From Demequina sp. NBRC 110053 (GTDB lineage Bacteria > Actinomycetota > Actinomycetes > Actinomycetales > Demequinaceae), in NCBI RefSeq assembly GCF_002090095.1, contig NZ_BBRJ01000003.1, forward strand, positions 479,406 through 543,405: a stretch of DNA of 64,000 nt, given 5' to 3'. Shown here in pieces: positions 35,683 to 45,800 of this stretch (the stretch's first letter is position 1; the number at the start of each line of letters is the position of its first letter). Under the pieces are notes generated by a model. It was not told the origin of the DNA. It saw only the letters and a list, made by a program, of their open reading frames with translations, and did no database searches. A program made the position numbers and the translations under genes.

Positions 35683-38600
35683 TCAGTCCTCCGCCTGGAT
35701 CCGCTCCACCGCCACGTCGAGCTCCGTGCCCGCGATGACCTCGACCTGCGCGTCCCCGGTGGCCGGGTCGACCGCGAGGGTCTCGCGCGAGATGAGCGAG
35801 CGCCACGCCTCGACGTCGCCCACGCGGTCGACGGGCACGCGCAGCGTGAGCCGGATGCGGTCGGACACCTTCAGGCCTGCGGCCTTGCGCGCGTCCTGCA
35901 CCGTGCGGACGACGTCGCGGGCGTAGCCCTCCGCCTCGAGGTCCGCCGTGATCCCCGTGTCGAGCAGCACGAAGCCGCCGGACGGCAGCACGGCCGCCGC
36001 CTCCTGCGCGTCCTTGCCACCGCTGCCGATCACCGTGGTCAGCTCGAACTCGCCCTTGACCAGCGCGATGCCGCCCGACACGACGTCGCCGCCGGCCAGC
36101 CTTGACCAGTCGCCCGACTTGGCGCCCTTGATGGCCGCCTGCACGTCCTTGCCGATGCGCGGTCCGGCCGCGCGGGCATTGACGCTGAGCCGCTGCTCGA
36201 CGGGGTGCGCCGCCGTGAACGCGTCGACAGACTGCAGCTCCACGGACTTGACGTTGAGCTCCGCCGCGATCAGGGCCGTGTAGGGCTCGAGGGCGCGGAC
36301 GTCGCGTACGGCGACGGTGAGCGAGGCGAGGGGCTGGCGCACCCGGATCTGCTCCTTCTTGCGCAGCGCGTGGGCCGTCGACACCACCTCGCGCACCTGA
36401 TCCATCACGTCGCCCAGCGACGGGTCGCGCCACGCGTCCGGAGCCGCCGGATAGTCGGTGAGGTGCACCGAGCGCCCGCCCGTGAGCCCGCGCCAGATCT
36501 CCTCTGACACGAGCGGCAGCATCGGCGCGGCGAGGCGCGTCACGGTCTCGAGCACGGTGTGGAGCGTGTCGAACGCCGCGGGGTCCTCCTCCCAGAACCG
36601 GTCGCGCTGGGTGCGCACGTACCAGTTGGTGAGCAGGTCCATGAATGCCTGCAGCGAGTCGGAGGCTCCGGGAACGTCGTACACGTCGAGCTGCGCGGTG
36701 ACCTCGTCGACCAGCTCCGCCGTCTTGGCCAGGACGTACCTGTCCATCACGGGCAGCCCGGCCACCGCATCGGCCCTCACCGGGGAGGCGACGTAGCCGT
36801 CGCCTCCGGCGCACGCCCCCGCGTACAGCGTGAAGAAGTAGTACGAGCTCCACAGCGGCAGCATCACCTCGCGCACGCCCTCGCGGATGCCCTCCTCGGT
36901 CACGACGAGGTTGCCGCCACGCAGGATGGGGCTGCGCATGAGGAACCAGCGCATCGCGTCGGAGCCGTCGCGATGGAACACCTCGTTCACGTCCGGGTAG
37001 TTGCGCAGCGACTTGGACATCTTGCGGCCGTCGGAGCCCAGCACGATGCCGTGCGACACGCACGTCGAGAACGCGGGCCTGTCGAACAGCGCCGTGGCGA
37101 GCACGTGCATGACGTAGAACCAGCCGCGGGTCTGGCCGATGTACTCGACGATGAAGTCCGCGGGGTTGTGTCCGTCGAACCAGTCGTGGTTCTCGAACGG
37201 GTAGTGCACCTGCGCGAACGGCATGGAGCCCGAGTCGAACCACACGTCGAAGACGTCGGGGATGCGGCGCATGGTCGACTGCCCGCTCGGGTCGTCGGGG
37301 TTGGGGCGCGTGAGGTCGTCGATGTACGGCCGATGCAGGTCGGGCTCGCCGTCCTCGTTCAGCGGCAGGCGGCCGAAGTCCCGCTCGATCTCCTCGAGGG
37401 ATCCGTAGACGTCGACGCGGGGGTGGTCCGCGGAGTCGGACACCCACACGGGGATGGGGGTGCCGAAGTAGCGGTTGCGCGAGATGGACCAGTCGCGCGC
37501 GCCCTCGAGCCACTTGCCGAACTGGCCGTGCTTGATGTGCTCCGGCACCCAGGTGATGTCCTCGTTCAGCTCGACCATGCGGTCGCGGAACTCGCTCACG
37601 CGGATGAACCATGACCCGACGGCGCGATAGATCAGCGGATTGCGGCAGCGCCAGCAGTGAGGATACGAGTGGTCGTAGGTCTCGTGGCGCAGCACGAGGG
37701 AGGCGTCCTTGAGGTCGCGGATGATCGCCGCATTCGCGTCGAACACCTGCTGACCCGCGTATTCGGGCACCTCGGAGGTGAACCGGCCCTTCGAGTCGAC
37801 AGGGATGACGGTCTCGATCCCGGCCTCGGCGCAGACGGCCGCGTCGTCTTCGCCGAAGGCGGGCGCGAGGTGCACGAGCCCCGTGCCGTCCTCGGTGGAC
37901 ACGAAGTCCGCGACGAGCACCTGGTGCGCGTTCGTGCCGCCAGCGAAGTAGTCGAAGGGCGGCGAGTAGCGCAGTCCGGCGAGGTCGGCGCCCGTCACCC
38001 GCGCGAGCACGGTCGGCTCCGCGCCCAGCTCGCGCGCGTACGCGGCCAGGCGCGACGCCGCGAGCACCACGCGCCGTCCCGCGAACTCGCCCTCGACGGG
38101 CGACGCGACCACGTACTCGATGTCCGGCCCCACCGCGATCGCGAGGTTGGACGGCAGGGTCCAGGGCGTCGTGGTCCAGATGAGGGCCGACGCGCCTTCG
38201 AGCGCCGCCGCCGTGTCGCCTGTCAGCGACGCGGCCACGCTCGCGGGGTCGAGCGGCAGCAGCACCGTCAGCGCGGGGTCCTGCCGCATCTGGTAGACGT
38301 CGTCGTCCATGCGCAGCTCGTGGTTGCTCAGCGGGGTCTCGTCGCGCCAGCAGTACGGCAGCACGCGGTGGCCCTCGTACGCCAGCCCCTTGTCGTACAG
38401 CGACTTGAACGCCCAGATGACGGACTCCATGAAGGTGACGTCGAGCGTCTTGTAGTCGTTCTCGAAGTCCACCCACCGGGCCTGCCGGGTGACGTACTCC
38501 TCCCACTCCTGGGTGTACCGCAGCACCGAGTCGCGGCACGCCTTGTTGAAGGCCGCGATGCCCATCTCCTCGATCTGCGACTTGTCGGTGATGCCGAGGA

Positions 38601-38919
38601 TGCGCTCGGCCTCGAGCTCGGCTGGCAGCCCGTGGGTGTCCCAGCCGAACCTGCGCTCGACCCTCTTGCCCCGCATGGTCTCGAAGCGCGGCACGACGTC
38701 CTTGGCGTAGCCGGTCAGCAGGTGCCCGTAGTGCGGGAGACCGTTGGCGAAGGGAGGTCCGTCGTAGAACACGTACTCGTCCGCGTGAGCACGATTGTCG
38801 ATCGACGCCCGGAACGTGCCGTCGGCCTTCCAGTACGCGAGCACCTCCTCCTCGATCGAGGGGAAGGCGGGCGAGGCGGGCACCTCGGCGTGCGGCCGAT
38901 GCTGGGGGTACGGGCTCAT
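35683..38919 (-). CDS. ileS: Isoleucyl-tRNA synthetase
   Basis: 1078 residues from the ATG at 38917-38919, preceded by GAAGGA. It is a class I synthetase: the HIGH motif appears as [15 protein letters not shown], the KMSKS motif as [13 protein letters not shown], the editing domain around [17 protein letters not shown], and the anticodon-binding domain after about residue 700 (VRTQRDRFW). The length and C-terminal region match the eukaryote-like IleRS type found in Actinobacteria. Expression is likely controlled by the T-box leader directly upstream. A 1200-residue open frame on the same strand is a shadow of this gene. Confidence 0.97.
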   Translation of the reverse strand: MSPYPQHRPHAEVPASPAFPSIEEEVLAYWKADGTFRASIDNRAHADEYVFYDGPPFANGLPHYGHLLTGYAKDVVPRFETMRGKRVERRFGWDTHGLPAELEAERILGITDKSQIEEMGIAAFNKACRDSVLRYTQEWEEYVTRQARWVDFENDYKTLDVTFMESVIWAFKSLYDKGLAYEGHRVLPYCWRDETPLSNHELRMDDDVYQMRQDPALTVLLPLDPASVAASLTGDTAAALEGASALIWTTTPWTLPSNLAIAVGPDIEYVVASPVEGEFAGRRVVLAASRLAAYARELGAEPTVLARVTGADLAGLRYSPPFDYFAGGTNAHQVLVADFVSTEDGTGLVHLAPAFGEDDAAVCAEAGIETVIPVDSKGRFTSEVPEYAGQQVFDANAAIIRDLKDASLVLRHETYDHSYPHCWRCRNPLIYRAVGSWFIRVSEFRDRMVELNEDITWVPEHIKHGQFGKWLEGARDWSISRNRYFGTPIPVWVSDSADHPRVDVYGSLEEIERDFGRLPLNEDGEPDLHRPYIDDLTRPNPDDPSGQSTMRRIPDVFDVWFDSGSMPFAQVHYPFENHDWFDGHNPADFIVEYIGQTRGWFYVMHVLATALFDRPAFSTCVSHGIVLGSDGRKMSKSLRNYPDVNEVFHRDGSDAMRWFLMRSPILRGGNLVVTEEGIREGVREVMLPLWSSYYFFTLYAGACAGGDGYVASPVRADAVAGLPVMDRYVLAKTAELVDEVTAQLDVYDVPGASDSLQAFMDLLTNWYVRTQRDRFWEEDPAAFDTLHTVLETVTRLAAPMLPLVSEEIWRGLTGGRSVHLTDYPAAPDAWRDPSLGDVMDQVREVVSTAHALRKKEQIRVRQPLASLTVAVRDVRALEPYTALIAAELNVKSVELQSVDAFTAAHPVEQRLSVNARAAGPRIGKDVQAAIKGAKSGDWSRLAGGDVVSGGIALVKGEFELTTVIGSGGKDAQEAAAVLPSGGFVLLDTGITADLEAEGYARDVVRTVQDARKAAGLKVSDRIRLTLRVPVDRVGDVEAWRSLISRETLAVDPATGDAQVEVIAGTELDVAVERIQAED

Positions 38920-38922
38920 GAT

Positions 38923-39115
38923 TCCTTCGGTGGTCCTGGCGTCAACTCCTGGCGAGGACGCCCCGGTCACCCGATGCGCGGTACCACCTCGCTTGCACCG
39001 TCACGGTGCCGCTCTTGCTCGCTGTGACGGGCTGCCCGTGCGGTTCTACTGAGCAAGGACGATGCACCCTGCCGTTCTTCCGCAAGCTCGCCGGTGATGG
39101 CCGGGTCGACGCTTG
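38923..39115 (-). promoter_or_regulatory. T-box riboswitch of ileS
   Basis: On the minus strand the leader contains the T-box sequence GGTGGTACCGCG (38977-38988) and an upstream hairpin with the Ile specifier ATC (39096-39098) in GGCCATCACCGG. Downstream, ACCACC (38929-38934) can pair with the GGTGGT of the T-box and lies next to the GAAGGA ribosome site (38923-38928). This fits the translational T-box class known from actinobacterial ileS: uncharged tRNA-Ile would free the ribosome site. No terminator hairpin is seen. Confidence 0.9.
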
Positions 39116-39171
39116 TGGACAGCAGTCTACGGGAGTCGCACCTCCCGCGGGACATGCCTAGAGTCGGGTGC

Positions 39172-40812
39172 ATGGATGATCTCACCGCCCTCGCCGACGA
39201 CTTCTACGCCTTCGTGCTCGCGTCGAGCCCCATGTCGCTCATGTGGGCAGGCAAGCTCGAGCACCTTGCGCAGTGGGACGACGTCTCCGCTGCCGGCCGC
39301 GACGCGCTGGTCGAGCGCGCCCAGGAGTTCGCGGACCGCGCCGCCGCGATCGACACCGCGGGCGGCCCGCAGGCGACGGCGCTGCGCGACACCGTGGCCG
39401 CCACCGCAGCCTCCGTCGTCGCCGCGGAGCCGTGGAAGGTCGAGCTGCAGTACCTCAACCCCAAGATGGGCGCCTTCGAGCTGATGCTCTCGTTCATCTC
39501 CAACTACCCGCTCGCCACCGCCCAGCACGGCAGGGACTACCTGGAGAAGCTGCGCGGCATGCCGGACGCGTTCGTGGAGATCGCCCGGGTCGCCGCCGCG
39601 GCCGCGGATGAGGGCGTCGTGGCACCGGCGAGCCACATCGCGGCGACGGCCGACGCGGTCGCGCGCTACCTCGCGACGCCCGAGGGCGAGGAGGACCGCC
39701 TCGCGGCACAGGCACCGCCGACCGACCTGTCCGAGCAGGATCAGGCGGCGTGGGACGACGAGCGCGCGCGCCTCATCGCCGAGGTCGTGCGCCCGGGACT
39801 GGCCGCCTTCGAGACCGAGCTGAGGGCGCTCGCCGAGCGGGGCATGCCCGACGACAAGCCGGGCCTGGTGCACCTGCCAGGGGGCGCCGAGGCGTACCGC
39901 CAGAAGATCTACTCGCATCTGCTGCTCGAGCGCACGGGCGAGGAGATCCATCAGACGGGGCTCGACGAGATCGCGAAGCTCGAGGACGAGTACCGGCAGA
40001 TCGCCGGTCCCCTCCTGGGCACCGACGACATCTCCGAGATCTACGAGAGGCTGCGCGGCGACGAGGAGATGAAGTATCGCGACGCCGCGACGCTCATCGC
40101 GGACGCGGAGGTCGCGCTCGCGAAGGCCCAGGCCGCGGCGCCCGAGTGGTTCGCGACCGTCCCGCGCACTCCGTGCCTCGCGGAGGCGACTGACTTCGGG
40201 CCCATGGCGTACTACTCCGCGCCTGATCCGGAGACAGGCAAGGTCGGGAAGTTCTACTTCAACACCTCGCACCCCGAGGCGTGGTCCACCTACGAGCTCG
40301 AGGCGATCGTCTACCACGAGGGGATCCCCGGCCATCACCTCCATCTCGCGCTCAACGCGGAGAACGCGGCGATCCACAAGGTCCAGCGCGAGTTCCACTC
40401 GACGTCCTATGCGGAGGGCTGGGGCCTGTACACCGAGCGGCTGTCGGACGAGATGGGCCTGTACAGCTCGGACCTCACCCGGGTGGGCATGCTGAGCGCG
40501 GACTCGCTGCGCGCGTGCCGCCTGGTGGTCGACACCGGCATGCACGCGCTGGGATGGTCGCGCGAGCAGGCGATCCAGTACATGCTCGACCACTCCCCCA
40601 TGGACCGCGGGCACATCGAGCAGGAGGTCGACCGCTACATCGGCATGCCTGGCCAGGCCCTGTCCTACATGATCGGCAGGCTCGAGATCCTCGACATGCG
40701 CCGGGAGGCCGAGCGGCAGCCCGGCTTCGACATCCGCGACTTCCACGACCGGTTCCTGCGGTACGGGTCCGTGCCGCTGTCCACGGCGCGACAGCAGGTG
40801 CTCGCGGACTGA
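39172..40812 (+). CDS. DUF885 family protein (predicted metallopeptidase-like)
   Basis: 546 residues from the ATG at 39172. The DUF885 metal-site motifs are visible: VYHEGIPGHHLHLAL (HExPGHH) and SYAEGWGLYTERL. The C-terminus MPGQALSYMIGRLEILDMRREAE is also characteristic. The family is probably a zinc carboxypeptidase-like enzyme; substrates are unknown. No signal peptide is visible, so it is likely cytoplasmic. The ATG lacks a ribosome site but lies seven bases after TAGAGT (39159-39164), suggesting leaderless transcription divergent from ileS. Confidence 0.88.
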   Translation: MDDLTALADDFYAFVLASSPMSLMWAGKLEHLAQWDDVSAAGRDALVERAQEFADRAAAIDTAGGPQATALRDTVAATAASVVAAEPWKVELQYLNPKMGAFELMLSFISNYPLATAQHGRDYLEKLRGMPDAFVEIARVAAAAADEGVVAPASHIAATADAVARYLATPEGEEDRLAAQAPPTDLSEQDQAAWDDERARLIAEVVRPGLAAFETELRALAERGMPDDKPGLVHLPGGAEAYRQKIYSHLLLERTGEEIHQTGLDEIAKLEDEYRQIAGPLLGTDDISEIYERLRGDEEMKYRDAATLIADAEVALAKAQAAAPEWFATVPRTPCLAEATDFGPMAYYSAPDPETGKVGKFYFNTSHPEAWSTYELEAIVYHEGIPGHHLHLALNAENAAIHKVQREFHSTSYAEGWGLYTERLSDEMGLYSSDLTRVGMLSADSLRACRLVVDTGMHALGWSREQAIQYMLDHSPMDRGHIEQEVDRYIGMPGQALSYMIGRLEILDMRREAERQPGFDIRDFHDRFLRYGSVPLSTARQQVLAD

Positions 40813-40831
40813 CGCCGGCGCGGCCCGCCGC

Positions 40832-41713
40832 TCACTCGTCGGGGTCGGCGATCCGGTCGAGCACCTGGGCCTGGAACTGCTCGAGCACGGCGCTCGCCAG
40901 CACGTCCGGCCCGTCACCGGCCGCCCGATCGGAGGCGGGGCCGGCGGCGACCGCGACGGCCGCCTCGCCGGCTCCGAACAGGTACAGGTCGAGCCGGTCG
41001 CCGTCCTCGAGGGTGATCAGGGCACGCACCGCATGCGCCGTGGCGCCGGGCACGTCGACGGCAGCGGACTCGACCGAGTCGACCGCGCCAAGACCCGAGG
41101 GGGCGTCTCCCGCGGCCGCGTCACCCAGCCCAGCGAAGCCGGGCTCGCACCGCGCGGCGAGGGCCGCGAAGTCGTCCACGAACCCCTGCGCGTCGCCGTT
41201 CACGAACCAGCGGGCGGTGATGCGCGCCATGCCGCCGCCCTCGAGCGCGCTGACCGATCCGGTCCGGACGACGATGTCAGCGGTCGAGGCCCACACGTCC
41301 TCCTGGCGCACCGCGACCCCGTACTCGTCGAGGGCGGCGCATCCCACCGGCTGGATCTGCGCGATGGAGTCGCGGTAGGCGGCATCCGCGGGGATAACGG
41401 TGCCGTCGAGCTCGACCGTCAATCCTGGAGAGGCGGGCGCGAACCCGACGATGGTCTCGATGGTCGACTCCGGCTCGACGTCGGGAGCGCCCCACTCGCC
41501 CCACCACCCCGACGCCGCGCCCAGCACCCCGATCGACAGCGCCGCGCCGATCGCCAAAACCGCGATCACCAGCGCTGCCGCGGCCCACGCGCGGGAGCGG
41601 CGACGCGACCGAACCCGGCGCGCGAGCGCCGCCGACTCGTCGGGGCCGGCCGAGGACGCCCGACCCTCCGCCTCGACCAGCCCGTGGAGCCGCGCGCGCA
41701 GGTCATCGCTCAT
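40832..41713 (-). CDS. Single-span membrane protein, probable partner of the upstream sigma factor
   Basis: 293 residues. An N-terminal cytoplasmic segment of about 42 residues rich in Arg and Ala is followed by one membrane helix (about 43-66) and a large outer domain of about 220 residues (ITARWFVNGDAQGFVDDFAALAARCEPGF, two or three Cys). The gene overlaps the sigma-factor stop by four bases (ATGA). Topology and context suggest an anti-sigma factor or sensor, but the cytoplasmic part has no zinc-binding HxxxCxxC motif, so the role is inferred. Confidence 0.72.
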   Translation of the reverse strand: MSDDLRARLHGLVEAEGRASSAGPDESAALARRVRSRRRSRAWAAAALVIAVLAIGAALSIGVLGAASGWWGEWGAPDVEPESTIETIVGFAPASPGLTVELDGTVIPADAAYRDSIAQIQPVGCAALDEYGVAVRQEDVWASTADIVVRTGSVSALEGGGMARITARWFVNGDAQGFVDDFAALAARCEPGFAGLGDAAAGDAPSGLGAVDSVESAAVDVPGATAHAVRALITLEDGDRLDLYLFGAGEAAVAVAAGPASDRAAGDGPDVLASAVLEQFQAQVLDRIADPDE

Positions 41714-42294
41714 CGCGTCCTCCTCCTTCTCGAGGGCGTGATCTCGATGGCGGACTCGCGCCCCGCCTGGGTCTCGCGCTGCTCATCCCATCCGACATCG
41801 ATCCGTCCGACATCAACCCCGAGCGCCGCTCGAAGCCGCTCGACGGCGTCGCGCAGGCAGCGCTCGACGGTGCCGAGGCCGAGGCCGAGCTCGTCCGCCA
41901 CGCTCGCGACCGGGAGGTCGTCGTAGAAGCGCAGCAGCACGCACGCGCGCTGACGCGGCGACAGTCCCGCGACGGCGCGGCGCAGGTCGTCGTGCTCGTC
42001 GATGGCGATGCCGGCCGGCGCGACGTCCGGCGCGGCCACCCGCTGGCGCGCGGCGCGCGCGCCGACCCCGTGCCGCCGTGCGTGAAGGATCCGGTGGCGG
42101 ATCTCGTGCTTGACGTGGACCTCGGCGTGGGCGACGTCCGCGACCCCGCGAACCCTGGAGAACGTCCGCACCACGGCCCCGTCGACCAGCTCCTCGGCGG
42201 CCGCGCGATCCCCCGACAGGACGGACGCATAGCCCACCAGCGCGCCGCGGCGCTCGCGGACCAGCGCGTCCAGCACCGCCACCCAGGACCTCAT
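41710..42294 (-). CDS. Sigma-70 family (ECF/SigE-type) RNA polymerase sigma factor
   Basis: 194 residues from the ATG at 42292-42294, with GGAGAGGG upstream. Region 2 is weakly seen (RRGALVGYASVLSGDRAAAEELVDGAVVRTFSR). Region 4 is clear: VAGLSPRQRACVLLRFYDDLPVASVADELGLGLGTVERCLRDAVERLRAAL. This resembles SigE-family (SigE_st) factors of Actinobacteria. The basic C-terminal tail is short. It is co-transcribed with a membrane protein gene that may control it. The gap 42295-42446 upstream holds an exact dispersed repeat (42387-42396). Confidence 0.85.
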   Translation of the reverse strand: MRSWVAVLDALVRERRGALVGYASVLSGDRAAAEELVDGAVVRTFSRVRGVADVAHAEVHVKHEIRHRILHARRHGVGARAARQRVAAPDVAPAGIAIDEHDDLRRAVAGLSPRQRACVLLRFYDDLPVASVADELGLGLGTVERCLRDAVERLRAALGVDVGRIDVGWDEQRETQAGRESAIEITPSRRRRTR

Positions 42295-42446
42295 CGCGCC
42301 CTCTCCGGCGGACGCACGACGCGCGCCGCCCGTGCCTCCATCACACCACTGACGAACGAAACCGTGGTGGCGAGAGCGCTCGACCTGCGCATCGGCGCCA
42401 TCGGGGCGACACTGGAAGGAGCCACTCCCCCAAGACGGAGGCACTC

Positions 42447-42833
42447 ATGCTCGCATCCAGCCCGGCCTTCGGCTCCTGGTCGACCGACTCGGTCGCCAAG
42501 GCCGCCGCGTTCTACGGAGACGTGCTGGGGATCGACACCAGAGTCGACGAGGCGATGGGCCCCATGCTCACGCTGTCCTTCCCCAACGGCGCACGATTCC
42601 TCGTCTACGAGAAGGACGACCACCAGCCCGCGACCCACACCGTCCTGATGCTCCCGGTCGAGGACGTGACGGCCACGGCGCGCTCGCTCGCCGAGGCCGG
42701 CGTGACCCTCGAGCAGCTCGAGTGGACGGACGACGACGGCGTGGCACGCGACCCCGACGGCCAGATGCCGGAGACCGCGTGGTTCAAGGATCCCGCCGGC
42801 AACTGGATCTCCATCCTCTCCTCCAACATGTGA
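42447..42833 (+). CDS. VOC family (glyoxalase/bleomycin-resistance-like) protein
   Basis: 128 residues, two beta-alpha-beta-beta-beta modules. It begins PAFGSWSTDSVAKAAAFYGDVLGI and ends AWFKDPAGNWISILSS, both typical of the VOC superfamily (metal-dependent lyases, dioxygenases and drug-binding proteins). Metal ligands are not clearly complete, so it may be a binding protein. A GGAGG site lies five bases before the ATG. It is a single gene divergent from the sigma factor. Confidence 0.85.
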   Translation: MLASSPAFGSWSTDSVAKAAAFYGDVLGIDTRVDEAMGPMLTLSFPNGARFLVYEKDDHQPATHTVLMLPVEDVTATARSLAEAGVTLEQLEWTDDDGVARDPDGQMPETAWFKDPAGNWISILSSNM

Positions 42834-42873
42834 GCGCGGGAACACGGCGCGGACGGCGTGGGTTGCACCGTCC

Positions 42874-44118
42874 ATGACGCCGGGCTTGACGACGCAGCGC
42901 CGCCTGGCCGCGGCCGCGGTCGGGATCGCGCTCAACGTGGCGGGCTGCGGCGCCGATGCGCCCGCTGGGCCCTCGTCGCTGTCACCCACGACGACGCTCG
43001 GCGCCGATGCCGAGCCACAGGTCTCGGCGGGCTCGGGCGCACCTGCTGACACGGCCGCGCCGCCCGACGTGACGGGTAACGTCACGGGCGTCGCGGTGAG
43101 CGAGACCACCGACGTGGCGACCGGCCTCGCGGCGCCGTGGGACGCCGTGTTCGCCGCCGACGGCTCCATCCTCGTGACCGAGCGTGACGCGGGCAGGATC
43201 GTCAGGGTGGTCGACGGCGAGGCGACGCCGCTGGGCGGCCCGGGCGCTCGCGCCCTTGCCTCCGCGGTAGACGCCACCGGCGAGGCCGGGCTGCTGGGGA
43301 TCGCGCTGCATCCCGACGACCCGTCGCTGCTCTACGTCTATCTCACGCGCGGGGACGGCAACGCCGTGGTGAGCATGGGCCTCGACGGCGACTCGCTCAC
43401 GGAACCGGTCGACGTGATCGCCGGCATCCCCAAGGCGCGCAACCACGACGGCGGGCGCATCGCCTTCGGCCCGGACGGCTTCCTCTACGTCGCCACGGGG
43501 GACGCGGCGCAGCCGCAGCTCGCGCAGGACCGGGACTCGCTGGCCGGCAAGATCCTCCGGGTGGTCGCCGATGGCGGGTCCGCGGACGGCGATGCCGCAC
43601 CGGACAACCCTTTCGGAACCCGCGTGTGGTCGTGGGGGCACCGCAACGTCCAGGGTCTGGCGTGGCTGCCCGACGGGACGATGGTCGCGTCCGAGTTCGG
43701 CCAGTCGGACGCGGACGAGCTCAACGTCATCGTGCCAGGGGCCAACTACGGGTGGCCTACGGTCGAGGGGCTGATCGGCGCGCCCGACGGCACGGCTCTG
43801 GGCGAGACAGTCGACGGCCTCACCTATCCGGTGGCCGAATGGCGCCCGACGTCAGCCGCCTCGCCCAGCGGCATCGCCGCGACCGAGGCCGGGGTGTTCG
43901 TTGCGGCGCTGCGCGGCGAGGCGCTCTTCTGGGTGCCCATGGACGCCGGCGAGGCTGGCGAGCCGGTGGTGATCCTGGACGACATCGGGCGCGTGCGCGC
44001 CGCCGTCACCGACAGCGAGGGGACGCTCTACGCGCTCACCAACAACACCGACGGCAGGGGCAGCCCTGACGCCGGCGACGATCGGCTCGTGCGGATCGAC
44101 CTCGACGTGCAGCGCTAG
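42874..44118 (+). CDS. PQQ-dependent sugar dehydrogenase-like lipoprotein (GSDH family)
   Basis: 414 residues. A basic, hydrophobic N-terminus with lipobox NVAGC indicates lipid anchoring outside; the next 50 residues are a Ser/Ala/Thr/Pro linker carrying an exact dispersed repeat (42952-42961). The rest is a six-bladed propeller of the glucose/sorbosone dehydrogenase family: GLLGIALHPD, RNHDGGRIAFGPDGFLYVATGD with the catalytic His, SLAGKILRV, WSWGHRNVQGLAW, ELNVIVPGANYGWP and the Trp-docking WRPTSAASPSG. It probably oxidises aldose sugars with PQQ in the cell wall space. The start has no good ribosome site. Confidence 0.9.
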   Translation: MTPGLTTQRRLAAAAVGIALNVAGCGADAPAGPSSLSPTTTLGADAEPQVSAGSGAPADTAAPPDVTGNVTGVAVSETTDVATGLAAPWDAVFAADGSILVTERDAGRIVRVVDGEATPLGGPGARALASAVDATGEAGLLGIALHPDDPSLLYVYLTRGDGNAVVSMGLDGDSLTEPVDVIAGIPKARNHDGGRIAFGPDGFLYVATGDAAQPQLAQDRDSLAGKILRVVADGGSADGDAAPDNPFGTRVWSWGHRNVQGLAWLPDGTMVASEFGQSDADELNVIVPGANYGWPTVEGLIGAPDGTALGETVDGLTYPVAEWRPTSAASPSGIAATEAGVFVAALRGEALFWVPMDAGEAGEPVVILDDIGRVRAAVTDSEGTLYALTNNTDGRGSPDAGDDRLVRIDLDVQR

Positions 44119-44146
44119 ACGCCTCACGGCCTCGCGCCGCGCGTGG

Positions 44147-45703
44147 CTATTCGTCAGCGACCGGACCGGTCGCCGCCTCGATGGCCTCCAGCAGCGAGGC
44201 CGACGACGGGCGACGCAGCACGGCGCCGATGTGACGATCGGGGCGCAGCACCGCGACGTCGCCGCGCCGCAGCCGCGTGCCGCGGGGCGGGACCTCGAGG
44301 CGCACGGCCACGACGCCCCTCGGCACGGGGGGAACCTCACGGCCCACGGCCAGCACGGCGGTCGTCGCGCCCGTCGAGGCGAACAGCCGCGTCCCGTCGG
44401 AGAGCACGACGTTCGGCACGCGCCTGCCCACCGGGCCCAGGCCCGCGCGGGCACGGCCGGCGAGGCGCGTCGAGTCGCGCGGCGCGTAGCGCAGGTCGCG
44501 CATCGACAGCCGCCTGGTCACCAGTCGCGTGAACCAGGGCAGTCGCGTCGCGATCCGCATCGCGAGGAAGCCCACCGGCCTCAGCAGCGGCGGCGTCCCG
44601 AACTCCAGGAACGAGTTCTGCCTGGCGCGGCGCGCGACGACGTCCGCGGCGCGCTCGCGCTCGCCCGCGTAGCCGTCGAGCATCGCCTCGGCGAGCTGCG
44701 GCAGCCCCCTGTCCTCGGCCCTGATCGCCGCGGCGAGCGACCAGGCCAACGACTCCGCATCCTGGATGCCCTGGTTCATCCCCTGGCCGCCCGCAGGCGA
44801 CACCAGGTGGGCGCTGTCGCCGGCCAGCACGATGCGCCGTCCCAGCCGGAAGCTGGGCACGCGCTGCTGGTACAGCGTGGTCTGGCTCTGCCACTGGATC
44901 GTGGCGGTACGCGCGCCGAACAGCTCACGCACCAGCGCCTCGAGCTCCTCGACCGGACGGTCGGGCCTGCGAGGAGGCGGCCCGTCGGTGGGCTCCGTGG
45001 CCGCGGACGTGAGCGGCTCGCGCGAGGCGAGCACCCGCCAGCGGCCGTGGCCGAACCGCAGCGCGGCCAGCAGTCCGGGCCTGCGGGCCAGGAGCATCAC
45101 CGGCGGCAGGCCCGCATCGTCGGCGAGCGCGACGTCGAACACCAGCAGGTCGACGTCGATGATCGAGCCCGCATGTCGCACCCCCTGGCTCTCCCGCACC
45201 GCCGACCGCGAGCCGTCGGCGCCCACCACGTAGGAGGCGCGCATGGTCTCCTCGCGCTGCCCGCCCGCCAGACGCACGTGCACCTCGGCCGTGCCGCCGG
45301 CCTCGCGCGCGCCCGTCACCTCGCCATGGACCACCTTCACCAGGCCGGACCTGTCGACGGCCTCGCGCAGCAGCGCCTCGGTGTGAGACTGCGGGATCAG
45401 CAGCAGGCCAGGAACCGCGCTCTCGCCCGCGAGCGCGGTGAAGTCGATGGTGAAGATCGGGCGGCCGGACTCGACGGCGACGGGCGCGACGGCGTCGCGC
45501 GGGTCGCCATGCGCGAGGAACGCGTCGACCACTCCCCAGCCATGCAGAATCTCGAGGGTGCGTCCCCAGATGCCGAACGCCTTCGAACCGGTGCCGGGCT
45601 CGGCCCGTCGCTCGATGAGGGTGCACGGGACGCCGTGGTGCGCAAGACCGAGCGCCGTCGCCATGCCGACGGGTCCTCCGCCCACCACGATGACGTCCGA
45701 CAC
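44147..45703 (-). CDS. FAD-dependent monooxygenase (aromatic hydroxylase type)
   Basis: 518 residues from the GTG at 45701-45703, fixed by AGGAGGTG seven bases upstream. The protein belongs to the p-hydroxybenzoate/phenol hydroxylase family: SDVIVVGGGPVGMATALGLAHHGVPCTLIERR (GxGxxG), VVGADGSRSAVRE (DG motif) and IVLAGDSAHLVSPAGGQGMNQGIQDAESLAW (GD motif). The last 120 residues form the thioredoxin-like PHOX C-terminal domain. It hydroxylates an aromatic or polyketide-like substrate that cannot be identified. It is convergent with the sugar dehydrogenase (28 bases) and divergent from the methyltransferase. Confidence 0.92.
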   Translation of the reverse strand: MSDVIVVGGGPVGMATALGLAHHGVPCTLIERRAEPGTGSKAFGIWGRTLEILHGWGVVDAFLAHGDPRDAVAPVAVESGRPIFTIDFTALAGESAVPGLLLIPQSHTEALLREAVDRSGLVKVVHGEVTGAREAGGTAEVHVRLAGGQREETMRASYVVGADGSRSAVRESQGVRHAGSIIDVDLLVFDVALADDAGLPPVMLLARRPGLLAALRFGHGRWRVLASREPLTSAATEPTDGPPPRRPDRPVEELEALVRELFGARTATIQWQSQTTLYQQRVPSFRLGRRIVLAGDSAHLVSPAGGQGMNQGIQDAESLAWSLAAAIRAEDRGLPQLAEAMLDGYAGERERAADVVARRARQNSFLEFGTPPLLRPVGFLAMRIATRLPWFTRLVTRRLSMRDLRYAPRDSTRLAGRARAGLGPVGRRVPNVVLSDGTRLFASTGATTAVLAVGREVPPVPRGVVAVRLEVPPRGTRLRRGDVAVLRPDRHIGAVLRRPSSASLLEAIEAATGPVADE

Positions 45704-45800
45704 GATCAGCACCTCCTGCCGGGCATGAACGCCGTCGCGCCCGCGTTTATTCAGCGACGCCGGCGGGTCACACCACGCGGCCAGGACGGAAGGAGCGCGC

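Noticed and set aside
34925..38539. A 1200-codon open frame on the minus strand inside ileS
   Set aside because: It is a second frame of ileS, full of Arg/Ala/Gly as expected for shadow frames in high-GC DNA, with no domain likeness.
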